Shown: positions 10,936-21,901 of the stretch, piece by piece | How positions within the stretch are numbered: the stretch's first letter is position 1 | Layout: each line of letters begins with the position of its first letter | Assembly: GCA_025201375.1 (NCBI GenBank) | Contig: JAIWZP010000011.1 | Coordinates: 62,001 to 126,000, forward strand | Reading direction: 5' to 3' | Source: Gongronella butleri | Lineage: Eukaryota > Mucoromycota > Mucoromycetes > Mucorales > Cunninghamellaceae | DNA length: 64,000 nt | Translations under genes and position numbers: made by a program | Notes under the pieces: generated by a model | What the model was told of the DNA's origin: nothing | The model's database searches: none | What the model saw: the letters and a program-made list of their open reading frames with translations, nothing else

Positions 10936-12520
10936 GAAATGCAAAATGTAATGGATAAAAAAAATAAACTTTCGAAAAAAGAAAAGAAAAAAAGGGCAAA
11001 ATCTGATTTCCCCTGGCCCTGCACATTTATGTGATCCAGGATTTGCACGGCTTGTGTTTATCCGTGTCGCATTTTGCGACGGCCGAATCCCCGAATTTCG
11101 GCACCCTCATTGATTGGAGTGGCAATTGCGCCCTCCGCACTTTGTGTAACGATCTTTTTTTGGAGTGATTCGTGAGCCACTACTGGCACATTCTGAAAAA
11201 TGGATAAATAAAGCGCAGATTTGATTCCGAATCAAGGTCAGCGATGTGTCATCCCAGAAAAGTTGGACCTCTTTGCTGATCGTTGTTCCAAATTGGCCTG
11301 TTTTAGCGATTTTTACCGGTCCCCCCCTTCAGGGGTGACGCGTCGCGCTGCCTTTTTTTTATGTGTTTACTGCGGCGTATCACGCACTTTTGTTGTGTTG
11401 TTGAACCGGGCGCAGCTCTGTTTCCTTTTTTTGATAAGTGTCTGCCTTTTGGGACAACATTTGTCTAGCCCCATTTTTTTTTCCATCTCTCCCCCAATCT
11501 CATGTGCCAGATCGGTGTTCTTTGGGCAACCAGGACCCAGGGTGACAACGTGACACGCCGTGGCTGGTCTCCCTGCCAACCCTAGCTCACGTTGACCATT
11601 GGGACCCACAGGCTCGGTGCTTCGGAAGCAGATTCCCCCAGCTTTGGATTCATCTCAACTTCACACACTCGAGCACAGGCCAGCCCACATTGGCTCAAAA
11701 TTTGTATTGTGCTCACTTTTGTGTCCCAAGTCACCCATTGTTTCAGCTTTGGGACCTGGGGGCAGTCGCTTTTGGAAGCAAATCAGCCTGTCACTCGCCA
11801 CTCATGGTACAGCAAAAGCCCCGAAACGCGTACAAACGCGAGGTGAGCTGCTACGACACTGAAAGTGCGAGGCGCAGCTTGCAGCTGCTCCAACGCAATG
11901 GGTCGCAAATCATGCAAATCAATATTTAACAGTGCCAAGCGCCCAAACAAGCAATGGGTCTCTAAATCATGCCCAGCATTTTCACAACAAAAAAAAAAAA
12001 AAGGCAATTGCTTGGAATTGCCAAGGGAAAATGCGTGATCCACATGGTCGTCCACAAGCAACGGGTGTTTTTGGGAGATTTTAACGTTACGGGTGAATGA
12101 CACATAGGGAAACACGCCGTACACCCGCGCCGATGCGTCAACCAGCACGTTGGGCAACCAAAGCGAAGCGGATCTGGTGCCGAAAACGAGCGGCAGCGCA
12201 AAATTATCACGAGCTGAGATATGGCGCAAAAATAGCGGCTTTTTACTTCATGATCCCAATCAGTCGGAACAAATTTTTCCTTGATCGCCGGGGTCCACGC
12301 ACGCAATTGGTCGCGCTCTTTTCGGTGGTTGGGCAATTCAGGGACCTGTGGCAAGTTTTCGTCGAGCGAGCCTTTGGAAGGCCTCAAGCGCACGTTGATC
12401 TCGTTTTCCGTCAGAACCTGGGCATGGACATCTGCGTTTTTGTCTGTAAACGATGAATGTTTACCATGGTGGATCCATCGACTTTTTTTTTTTTAAAAAA
12501 AATAAAATTGGCAGCTGACC
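10936..12520. other. Intergenic, possible decayed minus-strand coding traces
   Basis: No supported gene. On the minus strand between 11783 and 12393 two overlapping open frames change frame across an A run near 11990 and may be remnants of a lost coding sequence, but I recognise no family. The stretch 11600-11800 holds two similar phrases (GGGACCCACAGGCTC and GGGACCTGGGGGCAG contexts) suggesting a weak internal duplication. Confidence 0.3.
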
Positions 12521-12524
12521 CTTC

Positions 12525-14045
12525 ATGGAAAAGTCGCGAGTTTCGAAAATAATTGCCCATTGTGCGCCATTCAGCGACCACAATGCCCCAAGGATGGGCT
12601 TATTTGGACGGTAAGACTTGGCTTTCTTGGTTCAAAGTGCAGTGATCATCATAGGTAGTCAATTTATTGATAGATGGCGGGAAGGCAAATAAAAAAAGCC
12701 ATATTCGTGCTATTGTCGACAACCGTTCAATAGATCGCCATTTTTAATACAGTAATTACGACCAACGGGAGACCAGAGCGCCAGCCGCACGCTGCAAGCA
12801 TTCCAATTTAAACGATCAGCACCGGAAATGCGACAAAATGGCTAAAATGCGCGCGCAATTCGATGTTGCAGGCGTTACAACGAGACGATCCAGATCAAAT
12901 TGGGCCGTGGAGTTTCATGGAGCCAGTTGTCCCTCATGGATATCAAGGCATTACAGGACGTTCGAGGTCTCAGAGTTTGCCCTTGGAAAAGGCCTCGAAG
13001 AAGAATTGACCCATAATTCATATCACAATTGTGTGCCAGATCGCATGTCGAGCAAGCATCGAATCGTTGCGCAATTCGCTCGACCATCAACAGGTTCAAA
13101 TTTGGAGGTCTCTGGGCAAGATTCGCCGGAGGAGCTTTGCAAGTCGTGATTTTAGAGAGCACGTCAGCTTAACCTCACCAACCCGACATTGTAGAGACCC
13201 CCGAAACGCATCTTAACGTGAAACGGGCAGCTGAAAACATTGCGTGGGAATCAATTTGCAACTGTCGCGATGGTGCGGGGCGCGCCATGTGCAAAATAAA
13301 ACATCGGCCCGGACGATCTCTCGAGACAAAGCTGAAAAATTGAGTCCTCGGAATGACGCCAAACTTGCACACAAGGTAAGTGGCTGTGAAGAAACCACGA
13401 AAATGACAAAAAAAAGTGAGGTCCCTTTGTTCGTTGGCAAGCAACGAGAGATTTTGGATAAAACTTTACATGCGAATTGCACCGGAAAAACAAATCCATA
13501 GAGCCGCATGGTGCGTCCACGAGCAAGAGAGACTCCAGATGCATGAATGTAATGCAAAAAATCGAGCAGGAACAACCAAACTGACGCGCTTTTGAGACGC
13601 GTCAAAATTCATAATAGATTTTGTCGCGCGATAGTTTTGCCAAAAATCGCTTTTTTCAATGATCACCAACGTCTACGTACGCAGCGAGTCATGCTCTTTC
13701 TGATGATGTGTGTTTCTCGGAGATACAGTCACTTTTCGTTGAGATGACCTTGAGTCGAAAATACGACCTCAAACGCATTTTACGCCGAAACCAGTCAATG
13801 CACCCCTGATTTTTATACTTTTTCCGTCGGTTACGGCTGTGTGTCTACTATGTGTTTGAGTGGCGTGGAGATCCGAGAACCGAGGTTTTGCATTTTGAAA
13901 ATCATCGACTGTACCTCTAGGAAAATCCATGGTTTTCGAAAATGGCACTTGCGTGCCATCCTGTGATCACAGCTCCCCGATGGTGGGCTCATTTGAACGA
14001 GAAGCGTTGCTTTCGTTGATTCAATGAGTATTTGAACATTGGTAT
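12525..14045 (+). repeat. Dispersed repeat family, copy R1
   Basis: The main copy runs from about 13180 to 14045. It contains GGGCGCGCCATGTGC (variants in other copies), GCGTCCACGAGCAAGAG, TCTCGGAGATACAG and a terminal core close to CGACTGTACCTCTAGGAAAA followed by GGTTTTCGAAAATGGC. The same ordered blocks occur at 26760-27560 in the same orientation, and at 44930-45790 and 63400-64000 inverted. A solo forward arm of the terminal core lies at 12525-12640. No intact protein is encoded, and divergence between copies is considerable. Confidence 0.7.
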
Positions 14046-15060
14046 TAGAGATTTGTCGAGAAAAGATCACAAAACAACAAAAATGCTTTAATCGTGATTT
14101 TCCCGACAACGGCATAATCGATCTCTGTTTTTTCTTGCATTACACGCGACTGTTGTGCGCTCGAAACAATTGCTGTGCGTAGTGAGCCATGTCATTTCAA
14201 GCGGCCAGTATCGGCAGTGTATCAAAATGCCCAAATGGCCCAAAATGATTCTTACTGGCAGTCGAGCATGCTTGATATCCTCGGCATATCTGCGTCAGGC
14301 ATTGCCCGGATCTGGAGACATTGTTGAGCAAATTTATTTGAAAAAAGTACACGCCAGATGGGGGATAAATCCAACAATCCAGCAAGTCAAGTGCCATCCT
14401 GGTCGTTTTACTTGACAACGGCGTCATCAAATCGAAGCACGGCAGGTTGCAAAAAAGTGTGCGAGACGAAGCAGCAAACGCAGTTGCTCCTGAAATGATT
14501 TTTTTTTTGAGATTTCAATGAGCTTTTTTCTCAGCTTTGCGAATTTTGTCATGATATTGGGCGTTGTTCGGGAACGACGCGTCGGCAAGCCATGTCGCAG
14601 GTATCAAAAAATAGCCATGTCTGTTTTCTTTTACCGTGACGAGTCAGCTAACAGTGCACCATCGGTGACGGCGTTGAAAACAACAAAAAAGCAAAATAAT
14701 GCGAGAATCTTAAAGCAGCCAGCAGCCGGTCGCCTCCAGCGCGTCCGCCACGATATGCTTAAAAGAAAAGCGCGTCGTGGCCATCCATAAAAGGCAAACA
14801 TCAAGCATAAATAATAAGCGGCATGTGCATGATTTACGCGGAAATTGCTGTTGTGAATCTTAGAGCCTTTGGCGAGGCAGATTTTGGGTATTGGCCACCG
14901 CAACAACTTGGTGATCGCCAGATGGGAGTGCGTTGCCAAGATGGAAAGACGCGCTTTTTGCTGACAAAGACGCGCTTTATGAGGCGATTGACGTGCTTTT
15001 TTTTGATTTAAAACATCATCTTTCATTTGCAATATTTATTTAGACTCTAATTTGGGCTAT
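14046..15060. other. Intergenic, no gene seen
   Basis: Several short open frames are present on both strands, none with family features or splice continuity. The final 60 bases before the threonine synthase stop are its presumed 3' flank. Confidence 0.4.
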
Positions 15061-16735
15061 TTAAAAGACGATGCCTTCGTTCTTGAGTTCCTTTTCGACG
15101 GCATCCATGACGAGTTGGGGGTCGGCGCGCTCGACGTAGGCGACGGAGCGCTCCTTTTCAAGGAGGCCGACGAATTCCTTGGGCAGGACTTGGGATTGGA
15201 AGTCAAAGCCCTGAACGCCCTTCAGGGCTGTCTCGACGGCGTCGGAGAACTTTGCGGGGTGGGCGGTGGCGAGGGAGATGAGGGCGTGTTGGCCGTTGGG
15301 CAGGGTTTGGAGATTGTCGCGCTTGACGAGGCGGTCAGCGGCGACGACGCCGACGGAGGTGTGCGGGTCGAGGATGTAGTTGTGCTCCTGCTGGTATGTG
15401 TGGATGCCCTGCAGGGTGTCCTTGTCGGTGACCATGGCAGCGTCAAAGATGGTACGTGCGGTGAGGACGGCGGCGTCGGACACGCGGAATACGCCCTGAT
15501 CCTTGAGCTCGGTCATCCATTGGTTGACCTGGTTGCCCGCGGCATCGTCGTCGCCGGTTTCTGATTGCGCAAGGTACCACAGCAGGCGCTCAAAGTTGGA
15601 CGAGACCAAGATATCCATGGCGGGCGAAAGCGTCTCCTTGACGTTGCCGCCAACAGTCTGCTTCTCGTACGCATTGGTCTCAAAGAAGCGATACAGAATG
15701 TCGTTCTCGTTGGTGGCAATGAGCAGCTTGTTGGTGGGCAGGCCCATGCGGTGCGCAAAGTAACCGGCAAGAATGTCGCCAAAGTTGCCAGTCGGCACGG
15801 AAAAGTCAAACTTGATCTTGGCAGCTTCGGCGGATCCGGGCGCCACATTCAGTTGTCGCAGCAGCAAAAAGTAGGCCTGGAAGTAGTAGACAATCTGCGC
15901 GAGAATACGCGCCCAATTGATGGAATTGACCGCACCAAGATGATGCTTGTCATTGAACGCGCGATTGCCAAACAGCTGCTTGACAATATCCTGGCAGTCG
16001 TCAAACGTGCCCTCGACAGCAAGATTGTGCACGTTCTTGTCCAGCACCGTCGTCATTTGCGCCTCCTGGATCGGACTCACGCGACCCTTGGGGTGCAGGA
16101 TGAAAACAGACACGTTCTTCTTGTTGCGCAGACCATAGATGGCAGCGCTGGAGACAACAAAAGACGCCAAAAAAAAAAAAAAAAAAAGGAAAAAACGAGG
16201 CAGAAATGCAACAAAAAAAGTGAGTCATTTCCCTTCTCTTTTTTTTGATCCATTCCTCCTTTTTGTTTTACCTGCCAGTGTCACCCGAGGTGGCGCCAAC
16301 GACAGTGAGACGGTGCGTGTTGCCATTGGCATCATTGCGATTGCGACGCTCCAAAAAGTACTCAAAGAGGTTGCCGACGAATTGCAGGGCGACGTCCTTG
16401 AAGGCAAATGTCGGGCCGTGGAAGAGCTCGAGCACGTACAAGCCGTCCTTGACGTTGACGAGGGGCGTGATATCATTGTGGCGGAAGGTGGCGTACGAGC
16501 GGTCGACGAGCTTCTCAAGATCAGCGCGGGGGATCTGGTCGTCGTCGATATACAGCGAAAGCACCTCAACAGCAAGCTGCTGGTACGACAGGTTGGCCCA
16601 GGCCGTCTGCCAGTCCGCAGGCAGCTGTGGAATAGAGTGAGGGATAAACAAGCCACCGTCTGGCGACAAACCGGCCATGACAGCCTCTTCAAAGGTGCGT
16701 TCCTTCACCTGGCCACGGGTCGAGCGATACTTCAT
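15061..16735 (-). CDS. THR4: Threonine synthase, two exons
   Basis: Exon 1 is 16272-16735 and exon 2 is 15061-16147, giving 516 residues; yeast Thr4 has 514. The enzyme converts O-phosphohomoserine to threonine and phosphate with PLP, the last step of threonine synthesis in the cytosol. The N-terminus MKYRSTRG is typical. The PLP lysine lies in HGPTFAFKDVALQF (K113), and the cofactor phosphate loop GATSGDTGS is formed exactly across the 124-nt intron (AG then C makes the serine). Later family blocks are present: FILHPKGRVSPIQEAQM, GTFDDCQDIVK, NSINWARILAQ, FSVPTGNFGDILAGY and ATNENDIL. The intron contains A-rich and T-rich tracts. No oddity in the coding sequence was seen. Assignment is very secure. 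Confidence 0.97.
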
Positions 16736-17407
16736 AGTGGTTGCAACAAGAAAAAAAAATACAAAGAACAGTAGAAAGAAAAAAAAAAGGGCATATCCTG
16801 CCTTTTTGACATGTCTGACTCATTTCAGAATCCGATCTTGCCCTGCCATTGGTGGACCCCAACATGTCAAAATGACGCCCTCTGACTGGCCCGATGTCAT
16901 CCTGATTGATCAAAGCCTTCATGGGCGACACGAGACACCTTTTGCGCGTGTACAAGAGGATTTGCACGCGCCTTTTTTTTTTGTTTTTTTTTTTTTTACG
17001 CGCTGTGAGGAATTGGCGCAGATGTCTGATGAACGGCCTAATGCCAAGACGATAACCCCTGTGAATGAGAGGTCATGAGACAACCCCCTAGCTTTTGGGG
17101 GCACGGGCGCGGCTCGCTGACGCGATCCCCGCGCGTTTTGTCCCCCCCTTTTTTGATTTGTAGGATTTGTCTCGTTCTTTTCACCCAGCATTCTTTCACA
17201 GAATGACATCCATTCGATGCGCTCTTTCAAGTGAGCTCGTTTGTGATGGGTGCATGGCGCATGTGCTACAAATAACGGGTTTTAAATTCATGGAAATGAG
17301 CATCCACGTCATAAAACAAGTGGCAGCATGAACACAAGTGTTACTCTTTTTCTTTTTTTTTAATGCGAGTGTTTGTACAAGGAAAAATACATTTTAATTG
17401 ATACAGA
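16736..17407. other. Intergenic between threonine synthase and the LEA-2-like gene
   Basis: Probably the threonine synthase promoter (right flank on the minus strand) plus the 3' flank of the next gene. T runs are at 16974-16997. A minus-strand open frame at 16919-17230 has no family features. No other structure was recognised. Confidence 0.4.
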
Positions 17408-18510
17408 CTAAAACGAGAGGGTATTGTTCTGTGAAAAATGAGAAATAAAAGATGAGATTCCATGGCAAACAAGGTTGCAAGATGCGACAGGTGTCTCTTT
17501 TTCGTTGATGTTTCTTTTTCTTTCTTTCTTCTCTTTACCTTGATGGGGCATGCAAAAGTTGTCACGGAATTGATGGTGGGATGGATTTTGACAAACAGAA
17601 CGCGTGCTGTCAACAGGATATCATATTTGATGGTAAGATCACGCGGTTCCTCGCCGGTCAGGCCGCAGCGCGACACAATGTCATCGAGAATTGTCTGATT
17701 CACGTCGATATCAGGGCTGTACACCAGCGAAAAGGGGAATGTGAACGAAATGTTGCTGTACTTGTATAGCTCTTGCGAGTCCAGATAGCCGCCGCCGACT
17801 GGTGTCACGTTGCCACTGCCATCGGGATCCGGATAATATGCCTGCGCAAAAAAAAGAAGGAAAATTAAGGTTCGTTCTGTAAACCCCGCCGCACCCATTG
17901 CGCATTGCCTTTTTCTATGTCTCTACCTTGGCAACCATGTCCGATAGATAAATGGGCAGCAAATTCGGATTGACGGCATTGATTTGCAAACCAAAGTTGA
18001 ATTGGATGTTGTAACCATTGAACGAGATGGGCTTTGACTGATTGTATTGTGTTTGGTTGAGAACGCCGCCCATTTCGACCGTGGGCAGCCTGAACGTCGC
18101 CATAATGCCACCAAGGACAATGACGACAATGAGAATGCTAATGATGATGAACCACACGATGATGGTCGCCCATTTGGGAAGGCAGCACGCACAGCAAAGC
18201 CAGCGGATGCATCTGTTCCGGTCTGCCATGCGCTTTTTCTTTTTTTTCGTGCTTGGTTCCTGGATGGTGTCATCCAGCGAGGGCGTCTGCTCTGCAAAAT
18301 AAAAAAGTAAGTGTCAGGGGTGACGGAGATGGGCATCAATGCCAAGGCAAAAAAAAAAAAAAAAAAGTAGGGCAATGGGGCTCTGCGTGCTATACCGGGA
18401 GAACTTGATTGCGTGTCACGGGGCGCGTCCTTGTCCATCATGGTCACGCTGCTGTGAGGATGTGAGATGGTGGCGGCCGAGGATTGATGCTTTTCTTGCT
18501 TGTTTTCCAT
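17408..18510 (-). CDS. LEA-2-like single-pass membrane protein, four exons
   Basis: Exons are 18396-18510, 17927-18291, 17539-17841 and 17408-17428, giving 267 residues. A hydrophilic N-terminal region ends in a run of lysines and a Cys-rich patch (CIRWLCCACCLPKW). One membrane helix follows at about 79-103, then a lumenal or outer beta-sandwich-like region with FRLPTVEMGG, INAVNPNLLPIY, SFTFPFSLVYSPDID and a repeated N-x-T/S pattern (NQT, NIS, NQT). This is the layout of fungal proteins carrying an LEA-2/NDR1-HIN1-like domain, several of which sit in vacuolar or plasma membranes; the exact role is unknown. The last exon codes only NNTLSF and a stop, and is chosen because the preceding exon runs into an intron donor (AAG then GTAAAG) and a clean CACAG acceptor restores phase. 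The start is the first ATG (18510) in frame. Confidence 0.75.
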
Positions 18511-19285
18511 GTCGAGAGGGGGTGGGCGAGCAAGCAAGCGTCAAAAGTGGAAAAGAGACAAGCAACAGGAAAGAGAAAGGAAGGCGGGAAAAAAAGGGCA
18601 ATTGGGAAATAGGGTTTTTTTGATGTCTCTTGACACAAAGTGCATAAAAAAGGCAATTGGCAGGCAAAAGTACGCTAAAATAGACCGGAGGGCCCGATTG
18701 TTTATCGTCGCAGCTCTCTCTCACTGGCAGCGAGGCCGTGACCACAAGCTAAATCAAGCATGGTAAGAGCGATGTGATGCGCTCATCAAGTTGCAATTGC
18801 CCTGCATCGCACCCCTGCAACGCGTCACGCGCTTGGTAAGCACACGTTCTGCTCTATTTTTTTTGCTTTCCTTGGTTGCTCATGAGCCAAGTGCAATAAA
18901 AAAAAGCGTCATTTGATTTCGGATCGACGCCGTTTTGTTGAAAAGCAAACGAGTGGACGCGTTCCGCTTGACTGCTTTAGAGAGATGCAAGCCGATCTTG
19001 CATCCAGGCCCTTTTTTTTTCTGCTCAGTGAAACCGTGAATGCATGAAAATGGGGTGACCAATTCTTGCTGGGAAGATTGAAATCGTAAAAGAATTGGGC
19101 AAAAAGTTCAAATGCATTGACGGGCTTGGGTGGCTTGCGATTGAGAGGCGCAAAAGGCGGCACATTCCCCGCCCGCTTTCTTTTTTTTTTTTTTGTGAAT
19201 AGGCATCACGAAAATTTTCTCTTTTGCGGTCCTCTCTCTCTCTCTTTTTTTTTTCCTCCACCTTTCACTTGTTTGCTTTTTCGAC
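18511..19285. promoter_or_regulatory. Divergent promoter region of the LEA-2-like gene and Cbf5
   Basis: The 775 bases separate two divergently transcribed genes and should hold both promoters. A CT tract at 19232-19258 lies directly ahead of the Cbf5 ATG. No TATA box is convincing and no other element was recognised. Confidence 0.5.
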
Positions 19286-20835
19286 ATGGCTGACGAATCT
19301 GTTATCAAGCCCACGGCTATCACGCCCGCAATTGACACGTCGAACTGGCCCTTGTTGCTCAAGGTAAAAGAGCTCGGTGCTGGTCCAATTGGGCTCTGCG
19401 GTGTCACGGAAACATAAAATTGACACATGTTTTGAATAGAACTACGATCAACTCAATGTGCGCACCGGCCACTACACGCCTATTCCCAGCGGCTCGTCGC
19501 CTTTGAAGCGCCCTCTCAACGAATACGTCCGCTACGGTGTTATCAACTTGGACAAGGTAAGGCGAAAATTGAACGAAAAAAAAAGTGTCTCACATTTTGC
19601 CTCGTTTTTCCTTTTGTTGTTAGCCTGCCAACCCGTCGTCGCACGAGGTTGTCGCGTGGGTGCGTCGTATTTTGCGCGTCGAGAAGACGGGTCACAGCGG
19701 CACGCTTGATCCCAAGGTGACGGGCTGTTTGATTGTGTGCATTGACCGCGCCACGCGCCTTGTCAAGTCGCAACAAGGTGCTGGTAAGGAATACGTGTGT
19801 ATTCTTCGCCTGCACGATGCTCTTGAGAACGAGAAGAAGCTGTCGCAAGCAATTGAAACGCTGACGGGTGCGTTGTTCCAGCGCCCTCCTCTCATTTCCG
19901 CTGTCAAGCGTCAATTGCGTGTGCGCACTGTGCACGAGAGCAAGCTGTTTGAATTCGACAATGACCGCCACCTTGCTGTGTTTTGGGCGTCGTGCGAAGC
20001 CGGCACTTACATGCGTACGCTGTGTGTGCATTTGGGTCTTTTGCTTGGTGTGGGCGGCCACATGCAAGAGCTGCGCCGTGTGCGCTCTGGTGCCATGTCT
20101 GAGAACGACGACATTATGACGATGCACGACGTGCTGGACGCGCAGTGGGTGTACGACAACAACAAGGACGAAAGCTACCTGCGCCGCGTCATCCGCCCTC
20201 TTGAGACGCTCCTGACCGGCTACAAGCGCGTCGTCGTCAAGGACAGCGCCGTCAATGCTGTTTGCTACGGTGCCAAGCTCATGATCCCCGGTCTCCTTCG
20301 CTACGAGAGCGGCATTGAGGTCAACGAGGAGGTCGTGCTCATGACCACCAAGGGTGAGGCCATTGCCCTCGCCTATGCCCAGATGACCACCGCCGTCATG
20401 GCCACCTGCGACCACGGCGTCGTTGCCAAGGTCAAGCGCGTCATCATGGAGCGCGACACCTATCCGCGCCGATGGGGTCTGGGCCCCGTCGCCCTCGCCA
20501 AGAAGAAGCTCAAGACCGAGGGCAAGCTTGACAAGTACGGTCGCGTCACCGACGACACCCCCGCCGTCTGGAAGACCACCTATGTCGATTTCTGCAACAA
20601 CCCCAAGAACGAGGAAATCGCACCCGTCTTCAACCTCAAGGCCCAAGACGTCGTGGCCGCCGCTGGCGTCGCTCCCAAGATCACCGCCGTCGGTGTCGCT
20701 GCCGTCGACGCCATGGGCAAGGACGCCGCCGCTGCCGGCTCCAAGCGCAAGAGCGAGGAGACCGACAAGGACACCAAGAAGGCCAAGAAGGAGAAGAAGG
20801 AAAAGAAGGAAAAGAAGAAGAAGAGCAAGGACTAA
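19286..20835 (+). CDS. CBF5: Cbf5/dyskerin, H/ACA snoRNP pseudouridine synthase
   Basis: Exons are 19286-19363, 19440-19556 and 19624-20835, giving 468 residues. It is the catalytic subunit of box H/ACA RNPs, which make pseudouridine in rRNA and other RNAs in the nucleolus. The N-terminus [20 protein letters not shown], the TruB core with [17 protein letters not shown] (catalytic Asp about residue 94), the KRQLRVRT loop and [13 protein letters not shown] are near identical to yeast Cbf5. A PUA domain follows ([38 protein letters not shown]). The tail is the family's lysine-rich KKxK/E stretch, here shorter than in yeast. Both introns are phase 0 and fall in the first 120 residues. Coding is strongly G/C-ending in the third position toward the 3' end. 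No anomaly seen. Confidence 0.98.
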
Positions 20836-21166
20836 ATCAGTCCCATGTTCCTTTTGGCTCTTTTTTCTTTCTTTCTTTTATTACACACCGCATCCCTTTC
20901 GTCTCCCACGTCCCTTTCTCTCGCACACACATTCTCTTTGTTTGGTCTGTACAGGTTTCTTTTTTTTAAATATTTCTCGCGCATCTTCACCTTCATTCCC
21001 CCTTTTACCATTATCTCACTGGATTAAAAAATGTCAATTTCGCACCATACTTACCCTGGCTAGTGATGGAAAATTGTGGATCAATTTGAAGCATGATAAT
21101 GGGAACGTTTTTGCATCTGGATTCTGGAAAAATATGATACAGTATTTTTTTTTTTAAAAAAAAAAG
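20836..21166. other. Cbf5 3' flank, no gene seen
   Basis: CT-rich sequence, then AT-rich sequence ending in a T run and an A run at 21143-21166. No coding pattern was recognised. Confidence 0.4.
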
Positions 21167-21608
21167 TGATGGTGGTGAGTTAAATCAAAAGGCATCTGGA
21201 GGGTCCTCCACTTTGAGAGAGGTTATGTTATTGAAGAGGACCGTGTTTAAATGATATGTGATGCACAAGCTCAAGAATGTTCAAGTTTTCACGGATGCAG
21301 TATCGATCTGGTGCACTCTTGCAAAAAAAAAAAAAAAAAAAATCGTGTAAGAACGTCCCCAGTCGCGCTATTCTTTTTTTTTTTTTTTGAAAAAATGCCG
21401 TGTGTGGTGTGTCTGCATTGGTGATGGGTTACATCGAATGCAGATCTTGGGGCTGACAATTGATGGGGGAAGGATACTTTTGGACGGCAGCAGCTGTCAA
21501 CAGCATGGCGAGAGACGACGCGAAAGCGTCATGACCGGCGACTGCAAGCAGCTGACGCGCCGATTTTGGACGGATCGCCGTGCAAAAAGTAAGGTTACAC
21601 GGGCAATG
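21167..21608 (+). repeat. About 440-bp direct repeat, copy A (copy B at 28411-28806)
   Basis: The two segments share long near-identical blocks in the same order: AAAAGGCATCTGGAGGGTCC (one base differs), CCACTTTGAGAGAGGTTATG, GCTCAAGAATGTTCAAGTTT, CTGGTGCACTCTTGCAAAA, GAGACGACGCGAAAGCGTCA and TTTTGGACGGATCGCCGTGC, ending at AAGTAAGGTTACACGGGCAA. Copy A lies between the convergent 3' ends of Cbf5 and the orphan C2H2 gene. It carries no conserved open frame and contains the small hairpin GACGCGAAAGCGTC. Confidence 0.85.
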
Positions 21609-21901
21609 CGACAGTGCTGTAGAGCAAAACAAATTGAAGATACGCGGCAATTAATGGCTTTTATTATGGTGCTTCGCGCATGGAAGGCCTGGGCAATCTG
21701 GGGGGGGTGGAATTATGAACAGAAAGAGGGAGAGAGAAAAGAAGAAAATGGTATGAACAGAGGAAAGAAGGATAATTCGTGGGGGAGGGGAGGGGAGGGG
21801 AAGAGGTGCTACTAAACAGAGCAGGGAAAAGCGGTCAGAAAAAAAAAAAAGGGGGAATTCACGGTATAATCACATGGAAGAGAGGATGAAAAAGGACGCG
21901 A

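Noticed and set aside
11783..12393. Two minus-strand frames of about 145 residues
   Set aside because: They overlap in different frames across an A run and show no recognisable family; at most a remnant.
21387..21815. 142-residue plus-strand frame
   Set aside because: Half of it lies in the direct repeat whose other copy does not keep the frame.
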